35,605 nucleotides of DNA, taken from positions 1-35,605 of the forward strand of contig JAVVRI010000006.1 in assembly GCA_036654795.1 (NCBI GenBank), given 5' to 3'. Both the position numbers and the translations under genes were made by a program. Numbering within the stretch: position 1 is the first letter of the stretch; the number at the start of each line of letters is the position of its first letter. A model generated the notes under the pieces. The model saw only the letters and a program-made list of their open reading frames with translations. It had not been told where the DNA came from and made no database searches. Source of the stretch: JAVVRI01 sp036654795. GTDB lineage: Bacteria; Bacteroidota; Bacteroidia; Bacteroidales; Tannerellaceae. Of the stretch, positions 8,064 through 16,477 are shown piece by piece.

Positions 8064-9758
8064 CTACAATGAATATCGGGCAAAGGCCATAAGGCAGAAC
8101 CAACTTTTTGTGTCGGGCACAATGTCGCGTATAGCTTCTCCCGGAAAGGTGAGGGCGGTGTTGAGGTGGAAGTACCAGCGGCGGGAATGGAAGTACTTTA
8201 CCGTCAGATTCAATTCCGTCCCGTAATAATTGGATTGCAGTACGGAAAGTGCAGGATTCCCTCCGAGGTTGTTCGTCTGCGGTGCCAGGAAAGCCCATAT
8301 CTGCGTCACTGTCTGTATCTTTGGAAATGGAGAGTAGACGAGTTGCACCAGATGAGACATCTCATTGGAGTTTTGCACAATTTTATACATGTTCGATCCT
8401 TGTACCCATTGCTCCCCGTTGCCACCGGTATAGAGGGCGTCCCATCGTTCGTAAGCCACTGTTGCCGGGTTGTCGCCCGAAAAATAAGCAAAGCGATAAC
8501 TCACCGCCGGAGCGCCAGGTGTACGGGTAAAGTTCCATCCTGCTTGCGCATAGCCTGCGTAAGCGCGCATCTTGAAATGCGGGTTGGTCTGGTATCCTAC
8601 TTCTGTTTTATAGAAAAGTCCCGGCCGATTGGCTGGTTGGTTGCCAAAGAAGCGTAGGTTATAGACCCATAGCCCATTACGAGTGTGGCTGCTTCCATCC
8701 GGTAGATAGTAGCGAACGTCGGAGCGTGGAGAATGGAGCACACTAATGGCCGGCTGTATCTGACTGTTAGTACCCAGTTCCAAATTGAGGCCATTGATGA
8801 TGGTGTGGCTGTTGAAGATGGGGAGTTCGTTGGGACGCATCTGAAAAGCCTGTAATAACAATTTGTCCCATGTAATGCCGGCTTGGAATAGATTCTTGGC
8901 AGCCCAGCGGGGATTTATTTGCAATCCGGCTCGTTTTTGTCCGTTCATCGATGTGTTTACGATCAGCCAGCCGTTGCCTAAAACAAATTGCTTGCGGCCA
9001 TAAAGCACGTTGTAGGAAAAGTTATGTCCGTTTAAACTCCGTTTTCCACCCACTAATCCAACGAAGGCATCTTCCACTGCCCCATAAAAGCGCGAACGGT
9101 CTGTGAAGAGTTCGCGCCCGGCGCTGAAAGAGGCGATATAACTAGCCCCGCCGTATAGATGCAGATTCATACGGGGTATAATCTTTGTGATGCCATACGC
9201 GCCACCCATTACGAAACCTTCCAGCCAGCCAGTGTATCCTTTTCCAACAGGAGCGTCTGCCAGTGGATTATTGGTCAGTAGCGCCGTCGGCTGTCCGAAC
9301 CAGGCATTGTTGTTGCTGTATGCCATTTCAGAGGCAGCAAAACGCAGGGTGAGGTACGAGCGTTTGTCCATATATATCACCGGAAAAGTGTTTTTTGTCA
9401 TTTCTTTTCTTGTTGTTAGCGTAACAGTTATGGTCAGCTGAACACCTCCTTCACCAGGCATAGTTACGTCCAATATGGCTGTCTCTACAAAGGGAAAGCG
9501 CCTGATTTGTGCTAGGTAATATTCCGTTTGGAACTCGCTATAATGGGTGTAGGGATAGATTTTAAACGTGTTTTCTACTTTTTGCTTGACATTGATCGCA
9601 CTTAATGTGTCGGAGGGCAGATCCTTGAACGTGAAGTAAACGGCATGAATGCGTTCACCTTCGTAAATGGATAAGGCATTACTGTTTTGTGCCTTTAGCC
9701 CGATTGGCAAAAGCACAATCAATAATCCAGCAAGTTGTAGGAAATAGCTTCTTTTCAT
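8064..9758 (-). CDS. Outer-membrane beta-barrel with N-terminal POTRA-like domain
   Basis: This 564-residue protein begins with a Sec signal peptide (cleavage likely after LKA, about residue 23). Residues about 30-115 read as a POTRA-like domain: a helix pair around TEYYLAQIRRFPFVETAIL, followed by strands VQLTITVTLTTRKE. The remainder alternates polar and hydrophobic residues with many aromatic and Gly residues, as in a large outer-membrane barrel, and ends in an aromatic strand. Segments such as FAYFSGDNPATVAYERWDA recall alginate-export-type porins. Together these suggest a surface channel or secretion pore. It lies 26 bp after the exported dehydrogenase gene and 36 bp before the lipocalin gene. 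The substrate is unknown; the family call is tentative, the barrel prediction firmer. Confidence 0.68.
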   Translation of the reverse strand: MKRSYFLQLAGLLIVLLPIGLKAQNSNALSIYEGERIHAVYFTFKDLPSDTLSAINVKQKVENTFKIYPYTHYSEFQTEYYLAQIRRFPFVETAILDVTMPGEGGVQLTITVTLTTRKEMTKNTFPVIYMDKRSYLTLRFAASEMAYSNNNAWFGQPTALLTNNPLADAPVGKGYTGWLEGFVMGGAYGITKIIPRMNLHLYGGASYIASFSAGRELFTDRSRFYGAVEDAFVGLVGGKRSLNGHNFSYNVLYGRKQFVLGNGWLIVNTSMNGQKRAGLQINPRWAAKNLFQAGITWDKLLLQAFQMRPNELPIFNSHTIINGLNLELGTNSQIQPAISVLHSPRSDVRYYLPDGSSHTRNGLWVYNLRFFGNQPANRPGLFYKTEVGYQTNPHFKMRAYAGYAQAGWNFTRTPGAPAVSYRFAYFSGDNPATVAYERWDALYTGGNGEQWVQGSNMYKIVQNSNEMSHLVQLVYSPFPKIQTVTQIWAFLAPQTNNLGGNPALSVLQSNYYGTELNLTVKYFHSRRWYFHLNTALTFPGEAIRDIVPDTKSWFCLMAFARYSL

Positions 9759-9784
9759 TCCTTTGTCTGTCTTTCCTATTGTTC

Positions 9785-10771
9785 TTAAAAGTCAGTCCAT
9801 CCGCCGTCCGTAGCCATGATAGTGCCGGTGATGGCTGAGGCCTCGTCCGAGATGAGATAGAGCATGGTGGATGCCTGTTCCCAAGCATAGGAGCCGATGT
9901 GCTCAGTGTCGCAATATTTTAGCAGACTCATCGTCTTGATGCGTCCCATGCCAAAACCAAAACCGGCTTTTTGCTCTGCTTTCACAAAGTCTCCGGCACG
10001 TTCTACCATCGGAGTCTGTGTCTCTGCCATGTTTACGGAGTTGACGCGAATGCCGTAAGGAGCATAGTCGATGGCCGCATTACGTACCAATCCGTTGACT
10101 GCATGCTTGCTGGCCACATAGGCCGGATTGCCTGACAGACCGGTCATGCCGGCGATAGAGCCTACTACCACAATGGCTCCGCCGCTGTTTTGTTTCATAA
10201 ACTGACTGAGCACGGCGCGCATGGATTTAAATGTTCCGGCAGCGTTCGTGGCAAACACCTTGTCCCAATATTCATCCGTTGCTTCGGTAATCATGGCTGG
10301 CATCAACTTGCGCTGTTCTTCGTCAAATTTGAAAGGAGTACCGGAAAAAACGCCGTCCATAACGCCTGCATTCAGGCAGGCATAATCCAACTTGCCAAAC
10401 TTTACTACTGCCTCGTTTACAGCGCGGCGGCAGTCTTCGTCTTTTTGTATATTTCCAAACACAAATAGGGCGTTGCCGCCCATATTCTTGATAGAATCGG
10501 CCACGTGGCGCCCATCGACCTCCAGCCAGTCCATAATGACGACGTTTGCCCCTTCTTTAGCTGCGCGTACGGCGGTTGCTTTGCCGATGCCGCGTGCTGC
10601 TCCGGTTATCAGGATGGTTTTATCTTTGAAGCGGTTCGGTATGAAATAGTCTTTACAGAGGCGGTTAACGTCTCTTTTTTGTGCAGTCACTTTTGCTACT
10701 TCCTTTTGTGCCATCGTGGCAAACGATACACCTAGTAGCAGGATCAGTAAGAACAGATAATTCTTTTTCAT
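9785..10771 (-). CDS. Short-chain dehydrogenase/reductase with Sec signal peptide
   Basis: This 328-residue protein is a complete classical SDR preceded by an apparent export signal. Visible SDR parts are the cofactor loop TGAARGIG (56-63), an acidic residue after beta-2 (Asp81, suggesting NAD preference), NAG at 134-136, and the catalytic Ser205, Tyr218 and Lys222 in the YVASK motif. Residues 1-21 form a typical Sec signal with cleavage likely after ATMA. Ordinary SDRs are cytoplasmic because NAD(P) is. An internal Met20 could give a cytoplasmic form, but no purine-rich stretch precedes it. First gene of the minus-strand run with the barrel and lipocalin. Substrate unknown. Confidence 0.88.
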   Translation of the reverse strand: MKKNYLFLLILLLGVSFATMAQKEVAKVTAQKRDVNRLCKDYFIPNRFKDKTILITGAARGIGKATAVRAAKEGANVVIMDWLEVDGRHVADSIKNMGGNALFVFGNIQKDEDCRRAVNEAVVKFGKLDYACLNAGVMDGVFSGTPFKFDEEQRKLMPAMITEATDEYWDKVFATNAAGTFKSMRAVLSQFMKQNSGGAIVVVGSIAGMTGLSGNPAYVASKHAVNGLVRNAAIDYAPYGIRVNSVNMAETQTPMVERAGDFVKAEQKAGFGFGMGRIKTMSLLKYCDTEHIGSYAWEQASTMLYLISDEASAITGTIMATDGGWTDF

Positions 10772-10964
10772 CTTTGGTCGATTTTATAATACTCTTTATA
10801 GAACTGTATTCTATCTGTATTTGTTCGTAAAATAGTGCTATTTCGTGCTTTTTATGTAGAAAACAATATTACTATTCTTATCTTTGCTTATCCTTATGCG
10901 GGATGTTTGTGGACATCAGAGAGGGGAGAGGTGTGAATACTTAAATCAGTAAAGGACAAATAAT
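10772..10964. promoter_or_regulatory. Divergent control region between the SDR operon and araC
   Basis: This 193-bp AT-rich gap must drive both directions. On the plus strand TATCTTTG at 10879-10886 fits the Bacteroidetes -7 box TAnnTTTG, with only a weak T-rich -33 region around 10848-10857; the leader to the regulator would be about 70 nt. The leader contains GAGAGGTGTGAATA at 10926-10939, which recurs exactly at 31785-31798 before a fucosidase gene. I found no convincing -7 box for the minus-strand operon. Confidence 0.45.
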
Positions 10965-11783
10965 ATGTTATACTTAAATCAAACATACGACCTTTTAATA
11001 GGTGGTTACTATTTAGGCAATTCGTCCTGGAATAAAAAACATACCGAAATAGATAACTGCTTCAAAATATATCAACTAACAGAAGGCGAAGTCTTTATAT
11101 ACAACAAAGAGCAACGCTTTAACCTACAGAAAAACAAGTTGTATTTCATCAATGGGAATATGATAGACTATCAACATTGTAGTTCTTCTTTTTCGCTTTG
11201 CTGGTTACATTTCATCCCGAAAGATTTAATTATTTATCAGGGATTGCTATCGCTTCCCACAGTTGTTGAGCTTCCTATAGAAGAAATTAACTTGCAGGAC
11301 ATAATGCCAAGTTTGGAAAATTTACTTACATCCAATATGATTTCAAATTGGCAGTTCTCTCTTGACATTCTTAATACGCAGACGTTTTTGCAAAGGATAA
11401 CACTTATGGTGTTTGCTCAACATCCAACGAATGATCTGTTTGTTTCTTTTGAGGCTCAGCGGATCGAACCGGCTATACACTATATTAATCAATGCTACAG
11501 AGAAACAATTAAATTGGAAGAGCTAGCCAATAAATGTTGCATGTCGCCTAACTATTTTCACAAAATATTTAAAACGACACTAAATCTTACACCGGCTAAT
11601 TATCAGACCCTTCTTCGTATGAATACAGCGTTGCAGTTATTGGCAGATGAACGGCAGACCATAAAAAGTATTGCTTATGAATTAGGCTTTACTGACGATG
11701 CTCATTTTTGCAGATCATTCAAGAAGTATTATGGAATACCTCCCGGAGAATATAAAAAGCAGAGAGGAAATATTCTATTGTGA
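10965..11783 (+). CDS. AraC-family transcriptional regulator
   Basis: This 272-residue cytoplasmic regulator has an N-terminal beta-rich sensing region (about 1-150, cupin-like) and a C-terminal AraC/XylS DNA-binding domain (about 165-265). The latter has two helix-turn-helix units: LEELANKCCMSPNYFHKIFK and SIAYELGFTDDAHFCRSFKK, followed by GIPPGEYKK, a classic AraC end. It is oriented with, and 170 bp before, the glycyl radical enzyme operon, so it most likely activates that operon on a sugar signal. A conserved direct-repeat element shared by the GRE promoter and the promoter at 31802 is its best candidate binding site. The inducer is not predictable from the sequence. Confidence 0.93.
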   Translation: MLYLNQTYDLLIGGYYLGNSSWNKKHTEIDNCFKIYQLTEGEVFIYNKEQRFNLQKNKLYFINGNMIDYQHCSSSFSLCWLHFIPKDLIIYQGLLSLPTVVELPIEEINLQDIMPSLENLLTSNMISNWQFSLDILNTQTFLQRITLMVFAQHPTNDLFVSFEAQRIEPAIHYINQCYRETIKLEELANKCCMSPNYFHKIFKTTLNLTPANYQTLLRMNTALQLLADERQTIKSIAYELGFTDDAHFCRSFKKYYGIPPGEYKKQRGNILL

Positions 11784-11831
11784 AAGGCATGCGTTTAACA
11801 AGATGTGACATCCCCTTGTGCGGTAGCCTTG

Positions 11832-11902
11832 AAGTAAGATAAGATTTTACAAGGATATGTGTTATTTATTCAATGGAAAAATGGGTGTAAAACCTACATT
11901 TG
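11832..11902 (+). promoter_or_regulatory. GRE operon promoter with candidate AraC half-sites
   Basis: TACATTTG at 11895-11902 is a good -7 box, but no proper TTTG lies about 20 bp upstream, as in activator-dependent promoters. A block at 11832-11856 with core GATAAGATTTTACAAGGAT (11838-11856) is matched at 22 of 25 bases by 31739-31763, and the distance from core to -7 box is 57 bp in both. A second half-site TTTATTCA (11865-11872) lies 21 bp downstream of the related segment in the core. Predicted leader to the GRE start is about 45-50 nt. Confidence 0.62.
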
Positions 11903-11953
11903 TGCTTTGTAATAATTGTCTTATTAAAGAGTATCAAAGTACAGCAATAAAAA

Positions 11954-14230
11954 ATGAATAGCATGAGAAGCACAACATTATTTACAAAGAGTGATCGTAT
12001 TGAGTTATTGCATAAACGTAACAAAGAATTGGCACAAAGCCACAAACGAGATATTTATGTCGATAACCCTGAGTTTTTGGTTTATCATTGGTCTGGTAAA
12101 GCTGCCGCTTTTAGTCCGGCTACGGGTGAAACGGCCGCTGATGCAAGCGAGCGTATTAATCTAGGTGATCATAATTGCCGTATTGATATTGGTGGCTCCT
12201 TTCCCTTTGCGAAGCAAATGCCATCTAAAGTTTCCGGATATTCTTACGATCCAATCAATTTCTCGGAAGATTACGCCTTTTTCCTGGATCATAGCCCTGT
12301 TGTTATTCATCCAAATGAGTTGATTGTTGGAGAATTCTATTGGCAATTGGACGAAGCCCGCTATTTTAAATATCCTCAAGAGAATCAAGACTTAGGATTT
12401 AAAGCACGCAAATTGGGCGCAGGAGGTATGAGCTTGGCACATACTTGTCCGGATTTATCTATCGGATTAAAACTTGGTTGGAGTGGCTTGTTAAATAAAA
12501 TTCGCTGTTATAAAGAACAATACATAGCATTTGGCAATCAGAAGAGCACTGATTATCTATGTGCTGCTGAAATTGTTTGCGAATCAATTATCCGCTATGT
12601 AGGACGTTATGTTGTAAAGGCAAAGGAGTTGCTAAAAGAAGAAAAGAATGCAGAAAATAGAGCGATTTATGAAGTAATCATTAATAACTGTACGAATCTT
12701 GTAGACCATGCTCCCTCAACTTTTCTAGAGGCTCTTCAATGGATGAATTTCTATCAGATAGCTGAGCGAATCATAGGACATGGCAATGGTTATGGACGAA
12801 TGGATCAACTATTGATTGACTTCTATCGGGCTGACATTCAAAAAGGAATTTTAACCAAAGACTTGGCTCGTGAATACATAGCAGAATTGTATCTTAAATA
12901 TGGAGGTAATTATTATTCGTTTGGAGGTCGCGATCAGTATCTAAAAGATGCGACGAACGAATTGAGCTGGATTGGGGTAGAGGCCTATGACATGCTGGGT
13001 GGCTACAACCAGTTGGGAGTGATGTGGCATAGCGATATTGATTCGGCATTTTGGGAATATGCTTGTGATGTGGTAGGCCGTCATGGCTGTGGTGCGCCTA
13101 CGTTGGTCAATTACGATGTGTTACGAGCAAGCGAATTGCGCTCAGGATATAAAGAGGAGGATGCTTGGAATATTGCCTATTCAGGATGTCAATGGTATTG
13201 TTCGATTGGCAAAGAGTATTGCGATCAGGATACGAATTCTCTTGTTCCCCTTCAATCCATGTTCAGGACCATTGAATATGCCAAGGAGAGTGCTACGCTT
13301 GATTGGGATGGCTTCATGAATTATTTCCGGTACGAACTGGATAAAACGATTGATGTGCTGGTTGAATTTAAGAATAATACCTATAAATGGCAGCCGAAAG
13401 TGTGGCCTGAAATCGTAACCTCTATGTGTATGCATGGCCCTATCGAAAACGGTCGAGACGTAACCGATGTACGGGCTGTTGCAAACAATTACACTTCGGT
13501 CAATGTTTTGGGCGTTCCCAATTTGTGTGACAGCCTTTTTGCTATACGTGAATTGATCTTTAAACAGAAAAGATATACTCTTGAGCAATTGGATTCTGCC
13601 CTTAAAAGTAATTGGAACGGTAATGAAGTGATGCGTCAGGAGTTTTTGAATCAACCCAAATTTGGTAATGATATAGATATGGTCGATGATTTTACGGTCG
13701 ATGTCTGTACAATGATTCGGAGTTTATTGGAAGATAAACATAACATAAAGGGTTTCCATTTTCGTCCGTCGTTGTTCCAATTTATGGGACATACCTATGC
13801 CGGTCCTATGTTAGGCGCAACCCCTGATGGCAGAACAGCAGATGAACCTTTGGCACACGGAATGAATCCGATGCATAGCCGTAACAAAGGGGGAATACTT
13901 TCAACTATGCGTTCGTTTACCAAACTTAATTATGCTGAGTATCAGGGTGGCTCTTTTCAAATAGAGTTACATCCCAGCTTTTTCCCCGAAGAGCAACCCC
14001 GAGGAATGTTTGTTCGTGCTTTTGCCGACCATTTTTTTGATCAGGGTGGTGTGCAAATCAATTTGAATGTGGTCGATCTAGCTACATTGAAAGACGCGAT
14101 GCATCATCCGGATAAGGAAGAGTATAAGGGTATTGTCGTGAAAGTGACAGGATATTCTGCTCATTTTGTTTTCATGGACAGGCAGTTTCAGGAAGAGTTT
14201 ATTAAACGAGTTAATTATCAGAGTCTATGA
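11954..14230 (+). CDS. Glycyl radical enzyme of unassigned type
   Basis: This 758-residue cytoplasmic enzyme belongs to the pyruvate formate-lyase-like glycyl radical superfamily. The radical-bearing glycine is Gly733 in KVTGYSAHF, 26 residues from the C-terminus as usual; the common Arg before Val is Lys here. The active-site loop reads SGCQWYC, with Cys412 as the expected thiyl residue and Cys416 nearby. The Cys-x-Glu of diol dehydratase, CutC, IslA, HypD and HPA decarboxylase enzymes is missing (Trp at the Glu position), and it lacks the Cys-Cys pair of pyruvate formate-lyase. The activase gene overlaps by 4 bp. Genes behind it encode a sugar permease, sulfatase and fucosidase, so the substrate is probably a sugar or a sugar-derived compound. 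Its reaction is unknown. Confidence 0.9.
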   Translation: MNSMRSTTLFTKSDRIELLHKRNKELAQSHKRDIYVDNPEFLVYHWSGKAAAFSPATGETAADASERINLGDHNCRIDIGGSFPFAKQMPSKVSGYSYDPINFSEDYAFFLDHSPVVIHPNELIVGEFYWQLDEARYFKYPQENQDLGFKARKLGAGGMSLAHTCPDLSIGLKLGWSGLLNKIRCYKEQYIAFGNQKSTDYLCAAEIVCESIIRYVGRYVVKAKELLKEEKNAENRAIYEVIINNCTNLVDHAPSTFLEALQWMNFYQIAERIIGHGNGYGRMDQLLIDFYRADIQKGILTKDLAREYIAELYLKYGGNYYSFGGRDQYLKDATNELSWIGVEAYDMLGGYNQLGVMWHSDIDSAFWEYACDVVGRHGCGAPTLVNYDVLRASELRSGYKEEDAWNIAYSGCQWYCSIGKEYCDQDTNSLVPLQSMFRTIEYAKESATLDWDGFMNYFRYELDKTIDVLVEFKNNTYKWQPKVWPEIVTSMCMHGPIENGRDVTDVRAVANNYTSVNVLGVPNLCDSLFAIRELIFKQKRYTLEQLDSALKSNWNGNEVMRQEFLNQPKFGNDIDMVDDFTVDVCTMIRSLLEDKHNIKGFHFRPSLFQFMGHTYAGPMLGATPDGRTADEPLAHGMNPMHSRNKGGILSTMRSFTKLNYAEYQGGSFQIELHPSFFPEEQPRGMFVRAFADHFFDQGGVQINLNVVDLATLKDAMHHPDKEEYKGIVVKVTGYSAHFVFMDRQFQEEFIKRVNYQSL

Positions 14231-15189
14231 TTTTGCGGAAGCAGGGTGAAGCCTTGATAACAAACGTTACGTCTCTTTCTTCTCATGATGGGCCGGGACT
14301 GAGGACCACTGTGTTTTTTAAGGGCTGTTCGTTAAAATGCAGATGGTGTCATAATCCGGAAACAATTCGGCAAGAGCCCGAATTAGAATGGAACCGTCGT
14401 CTGTGTATCGGGTGCTTCACCTGCAACTCTCGGTGTAACAGTAGGGCAATATCTGCCCAAGCTAATTATTTAATTGATAAGAAGCAGTGCGTTCAGTGTT
14501 TTACGTGTGTGGAGAGTTGTCCGTCGGAAGCATTAAAGGTCATAGGGCGGTCTTATTCGCTCGAAGCGTTAGAGGCATTGATCGTAAAAGATGAGAAGTT
14601 GATTAAAACCATGCATGGGGGAGTTACTTTCTCAGGAGGAGAACCGGCTCTTCAATCGGAATTCGTTGCAATGCTAGCGCAACGATTGAAAAGTAAAGGT
14701 CTCCATTTGGCTTTGGATACTTCCGGTCAGGCTCCTTGGAAGAATTATGAACAATTATTACCCTTTATCGATTTGTTGTTGTTTGATCTGAAAGAGATGA
14801 ATCCAACCAAGCATGCTGAATTTACCGGAACCGATAATCGGCTTATCCATGAAAACATTCTTCGCATAGCTGAATATATCCGTACTCATCAATTGGCTAC
14901 TCGGATATGGATTCGTACGCCTTTGATACCTCAAATGACAGCTTTTCAAGAGAACATAGCTGCTGTTGGATTGTTTATAAATACCTATTTGTCAGATTGT
15001 GTAGATAAATGGGAGCTTTGTTCATTCAATAATTTATGTGGAGATAAATACGATCGTTTGGGCGTTCGATGGGAGTTGGAAAAAGTCTCCTTACTATCCG
15101 AAAGTGAGATGAACGAATTATTAGTAAGGGCGAAACAATCGGCTTCTTCCATAAAACAGGTAACAGCCTCTGGCTTAAATAGAAAATAA
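14227..15189 (+). CDS. Glycyl radical enzyme activase (radical SAM)
   Basis: This 320-residue activase uses S-adenosylmethionine and a [4Fe-4S] cluster to install the glycyl radical on the preceding enzyme under anaerobic conditions. The radical-SAM triad is Cys34, Cys38 and Cys41 in CSLKCRWC. Two ferredoxin-type cluster motifs follow (Cys60/63/66/70 and Cys88/91/94/98), as in activases of the non-PFL GREs and unlike PFL activase. The TFSGGEP motif is present. The start codon overlaps the GRE stop (ATGA), so the two proteins should be made together. The MFS gene starts 1 bp after its stop. Confidence 0.94.
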   Translation: MILRKQGEALITNVTSLSSHDGPGLRTTVFFKGCSLKCRWCHNPETIRQEPELEWNRRLCIGCFTCNSRCNSRAISAQANYLIDKKQCVQCFTCVESCPSEALKVIGRSYSLEALEALIVKDEKLIKTMHGGVTFSGGEPALQSEFVAMLAQRLKSKGLHLALDTSGQAPWKNYEQLLPFIDLLLFDLKEMNPTKHAEFTGTDNRLIHENILRIAEYIRTHQLATRIWIRTPLIPQMTAFQENIAAVGLFINTYLSDCVDKWELCSFNNLCGDKYDRLGVRWELEKVSLLSESEMNELLVRAKQSASSIKQVTASGLNRK

Positions 15190-15190
15190 A

Positions 15191-16441
15191 ATGAAAGTAC
15201 AAGATACATTGGTTAACCCCCTCTATAAATCAACATTTATATGGGTTACATTTCTCTTTTTTCTGTGGGGTATTCCCAACAACTTAAATGGCATATTAAT
15301 CAAGCAATTTATGAAATCGTTTGAGTTGTCCATTTTTCAAGCAAGCTTGGTACAGTCTGTGTTTTACATAGGTTATTTTGTTTTTGCCTTGCCTTCCGCC
15401 ATTGTCATGAGGAAATACAGCTATAAAACAGGGTTAGTAACAGGCTTATTGCTGTTTGCATTAGGATGTTTGTTGTTTTGGCCGGCAGCTTTATTAAATT
15501 CATATCTATTTTTTCTTTTTAGCCTTTTTATTATTGCCTCTGGGCTTACATTCTTGGAAACAGGTGCAAATCCATTTATTGTGGAGCTAGGAAAGGAACA
15601 GACCGCTGAAAGACGATTAAATCTTTCTCAGGCCTTTAATCCACTAGGTGCAATTTTGGGAGTACTTATCGGAACTGTTTTTGTTTTTTCGGGTACTGAT
15701 CCTGACCAAGAGATGATTGATGGAATGAAGAATTCAGGCGAGTACACGGCTTATTTGCAAGAAGAAACCTTGCGAGTAGTAAGACCTTATTTGTGCTTAG
15801 CTGTGTTGGCTTGTATTTGGGCATTCTTAGCATCCAGAATCCATTTTCCGGAAAAGAGGGAGCCGCAAAATGAGAAAAAAGTATTGATTAAACAATCAAT
15901 TACTCTGTTAATAAGGGACAATGCCTTTATGAAAGGGGTACTTGCCTTGTTTCTATATGTTGGTGCTCAGGTGGGAACATGGAGCTATTTTATTTTTTAC
16001 GTGCAAGAATATACAGGCGTAAATGAAAAATCGGCTGGTTATATGTTATCCGGTACATTAATTGCTTTTGCTTTAGGACGTTTGTCTGCTACCTGGTTTA
16101 TGAAACGAATTTCTCCCGTTCTGTTAATGCGTATATACAGCTTTGTCAATGTCGTGTTAATTGCGCTTTGTGTCGTGTTTACGGATGCTTTTGGCATGTG
16201 GTGTTTGTTGTTGACAAGCTTTTTTATGTCAGTAATGTATCCTACTATATTTTCACTGAGCGTTAAAGGGCTTGGCGATCAAACAAAGATAGGCGGTTCT
16301 TTGTTGGTTATGGCTATTCTTGGAGGTGCGGTTATTACACCTATGATGGGACTTATCATGGAAACAAGTAATGTAGCTTATGCTATGTTTGTTCCGTTAG
16401 TCGCTTATTTATATATCTTTGTTTACAGTCGAAAAGCTTGA
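15191..16441 (+). CDS. FucP-like sugar:H+ symporter (MFS, FHS family)
   Basis: This 416-residue inner-membrane permease has about twelve helices and follows E. coli FucP closely in its motifs: FFLWGIPNNLNGIL, then FLETGANPFI, YVGAQVGTWSYF and MSVMYPTIFSL. FucP is the L-fucose/proton symporter. The glutamate equivalent to FucP Glu135 is kept (Glu123), but the position of Asp46, known to matter in FucP transport, is Gly34 here. The cargo is therefore likely a monosaccharide related to fucose, or another sugar using altered recognition. It starts 1 bp after the activase stop, which ties sugar uptake to the radical enzyme. Confidence 0.9.
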   Translation: MKVQDTLVNPLYKSTFIWVTFLFFLWGIPNNLNGILIKQFMKSFELSIFQASLVQSVFYIGYFVFALPSAIVMRKYSYKTGLVTGLLLFALGCLLFWPAALLNSYLFFLFSLFIIASGLTFLETGANPFIVELGKEQTAERRLNLSQAFNPLGAILGVLIGTVFVFSGTDPDQEMIDGMKNSGEYTAYLQEETLRVVRPYLCLAVLACIWAFLASRIHFPEKREPQNEKKVLIKQSITLLIRDNAFMKGVLALFLYVGAQVGTWSYFIFYVQEYTGVNEKSAGYMLSGTLIAFALGRLSATWFMKRISPVLLMRIYSFVNVVLIALCVVFTDAFGMWCLLLTSFFMSVMYPTIFSLSVKGLGDQTKIGGSLLVMAILGGAVITPMMGLIMETSNVAYAMFVPLVAYLYIFVYSRKA

Positions 16442-16477
16442 TTATAGTCTGATAAATTATAAAATAAACTCATTCTT

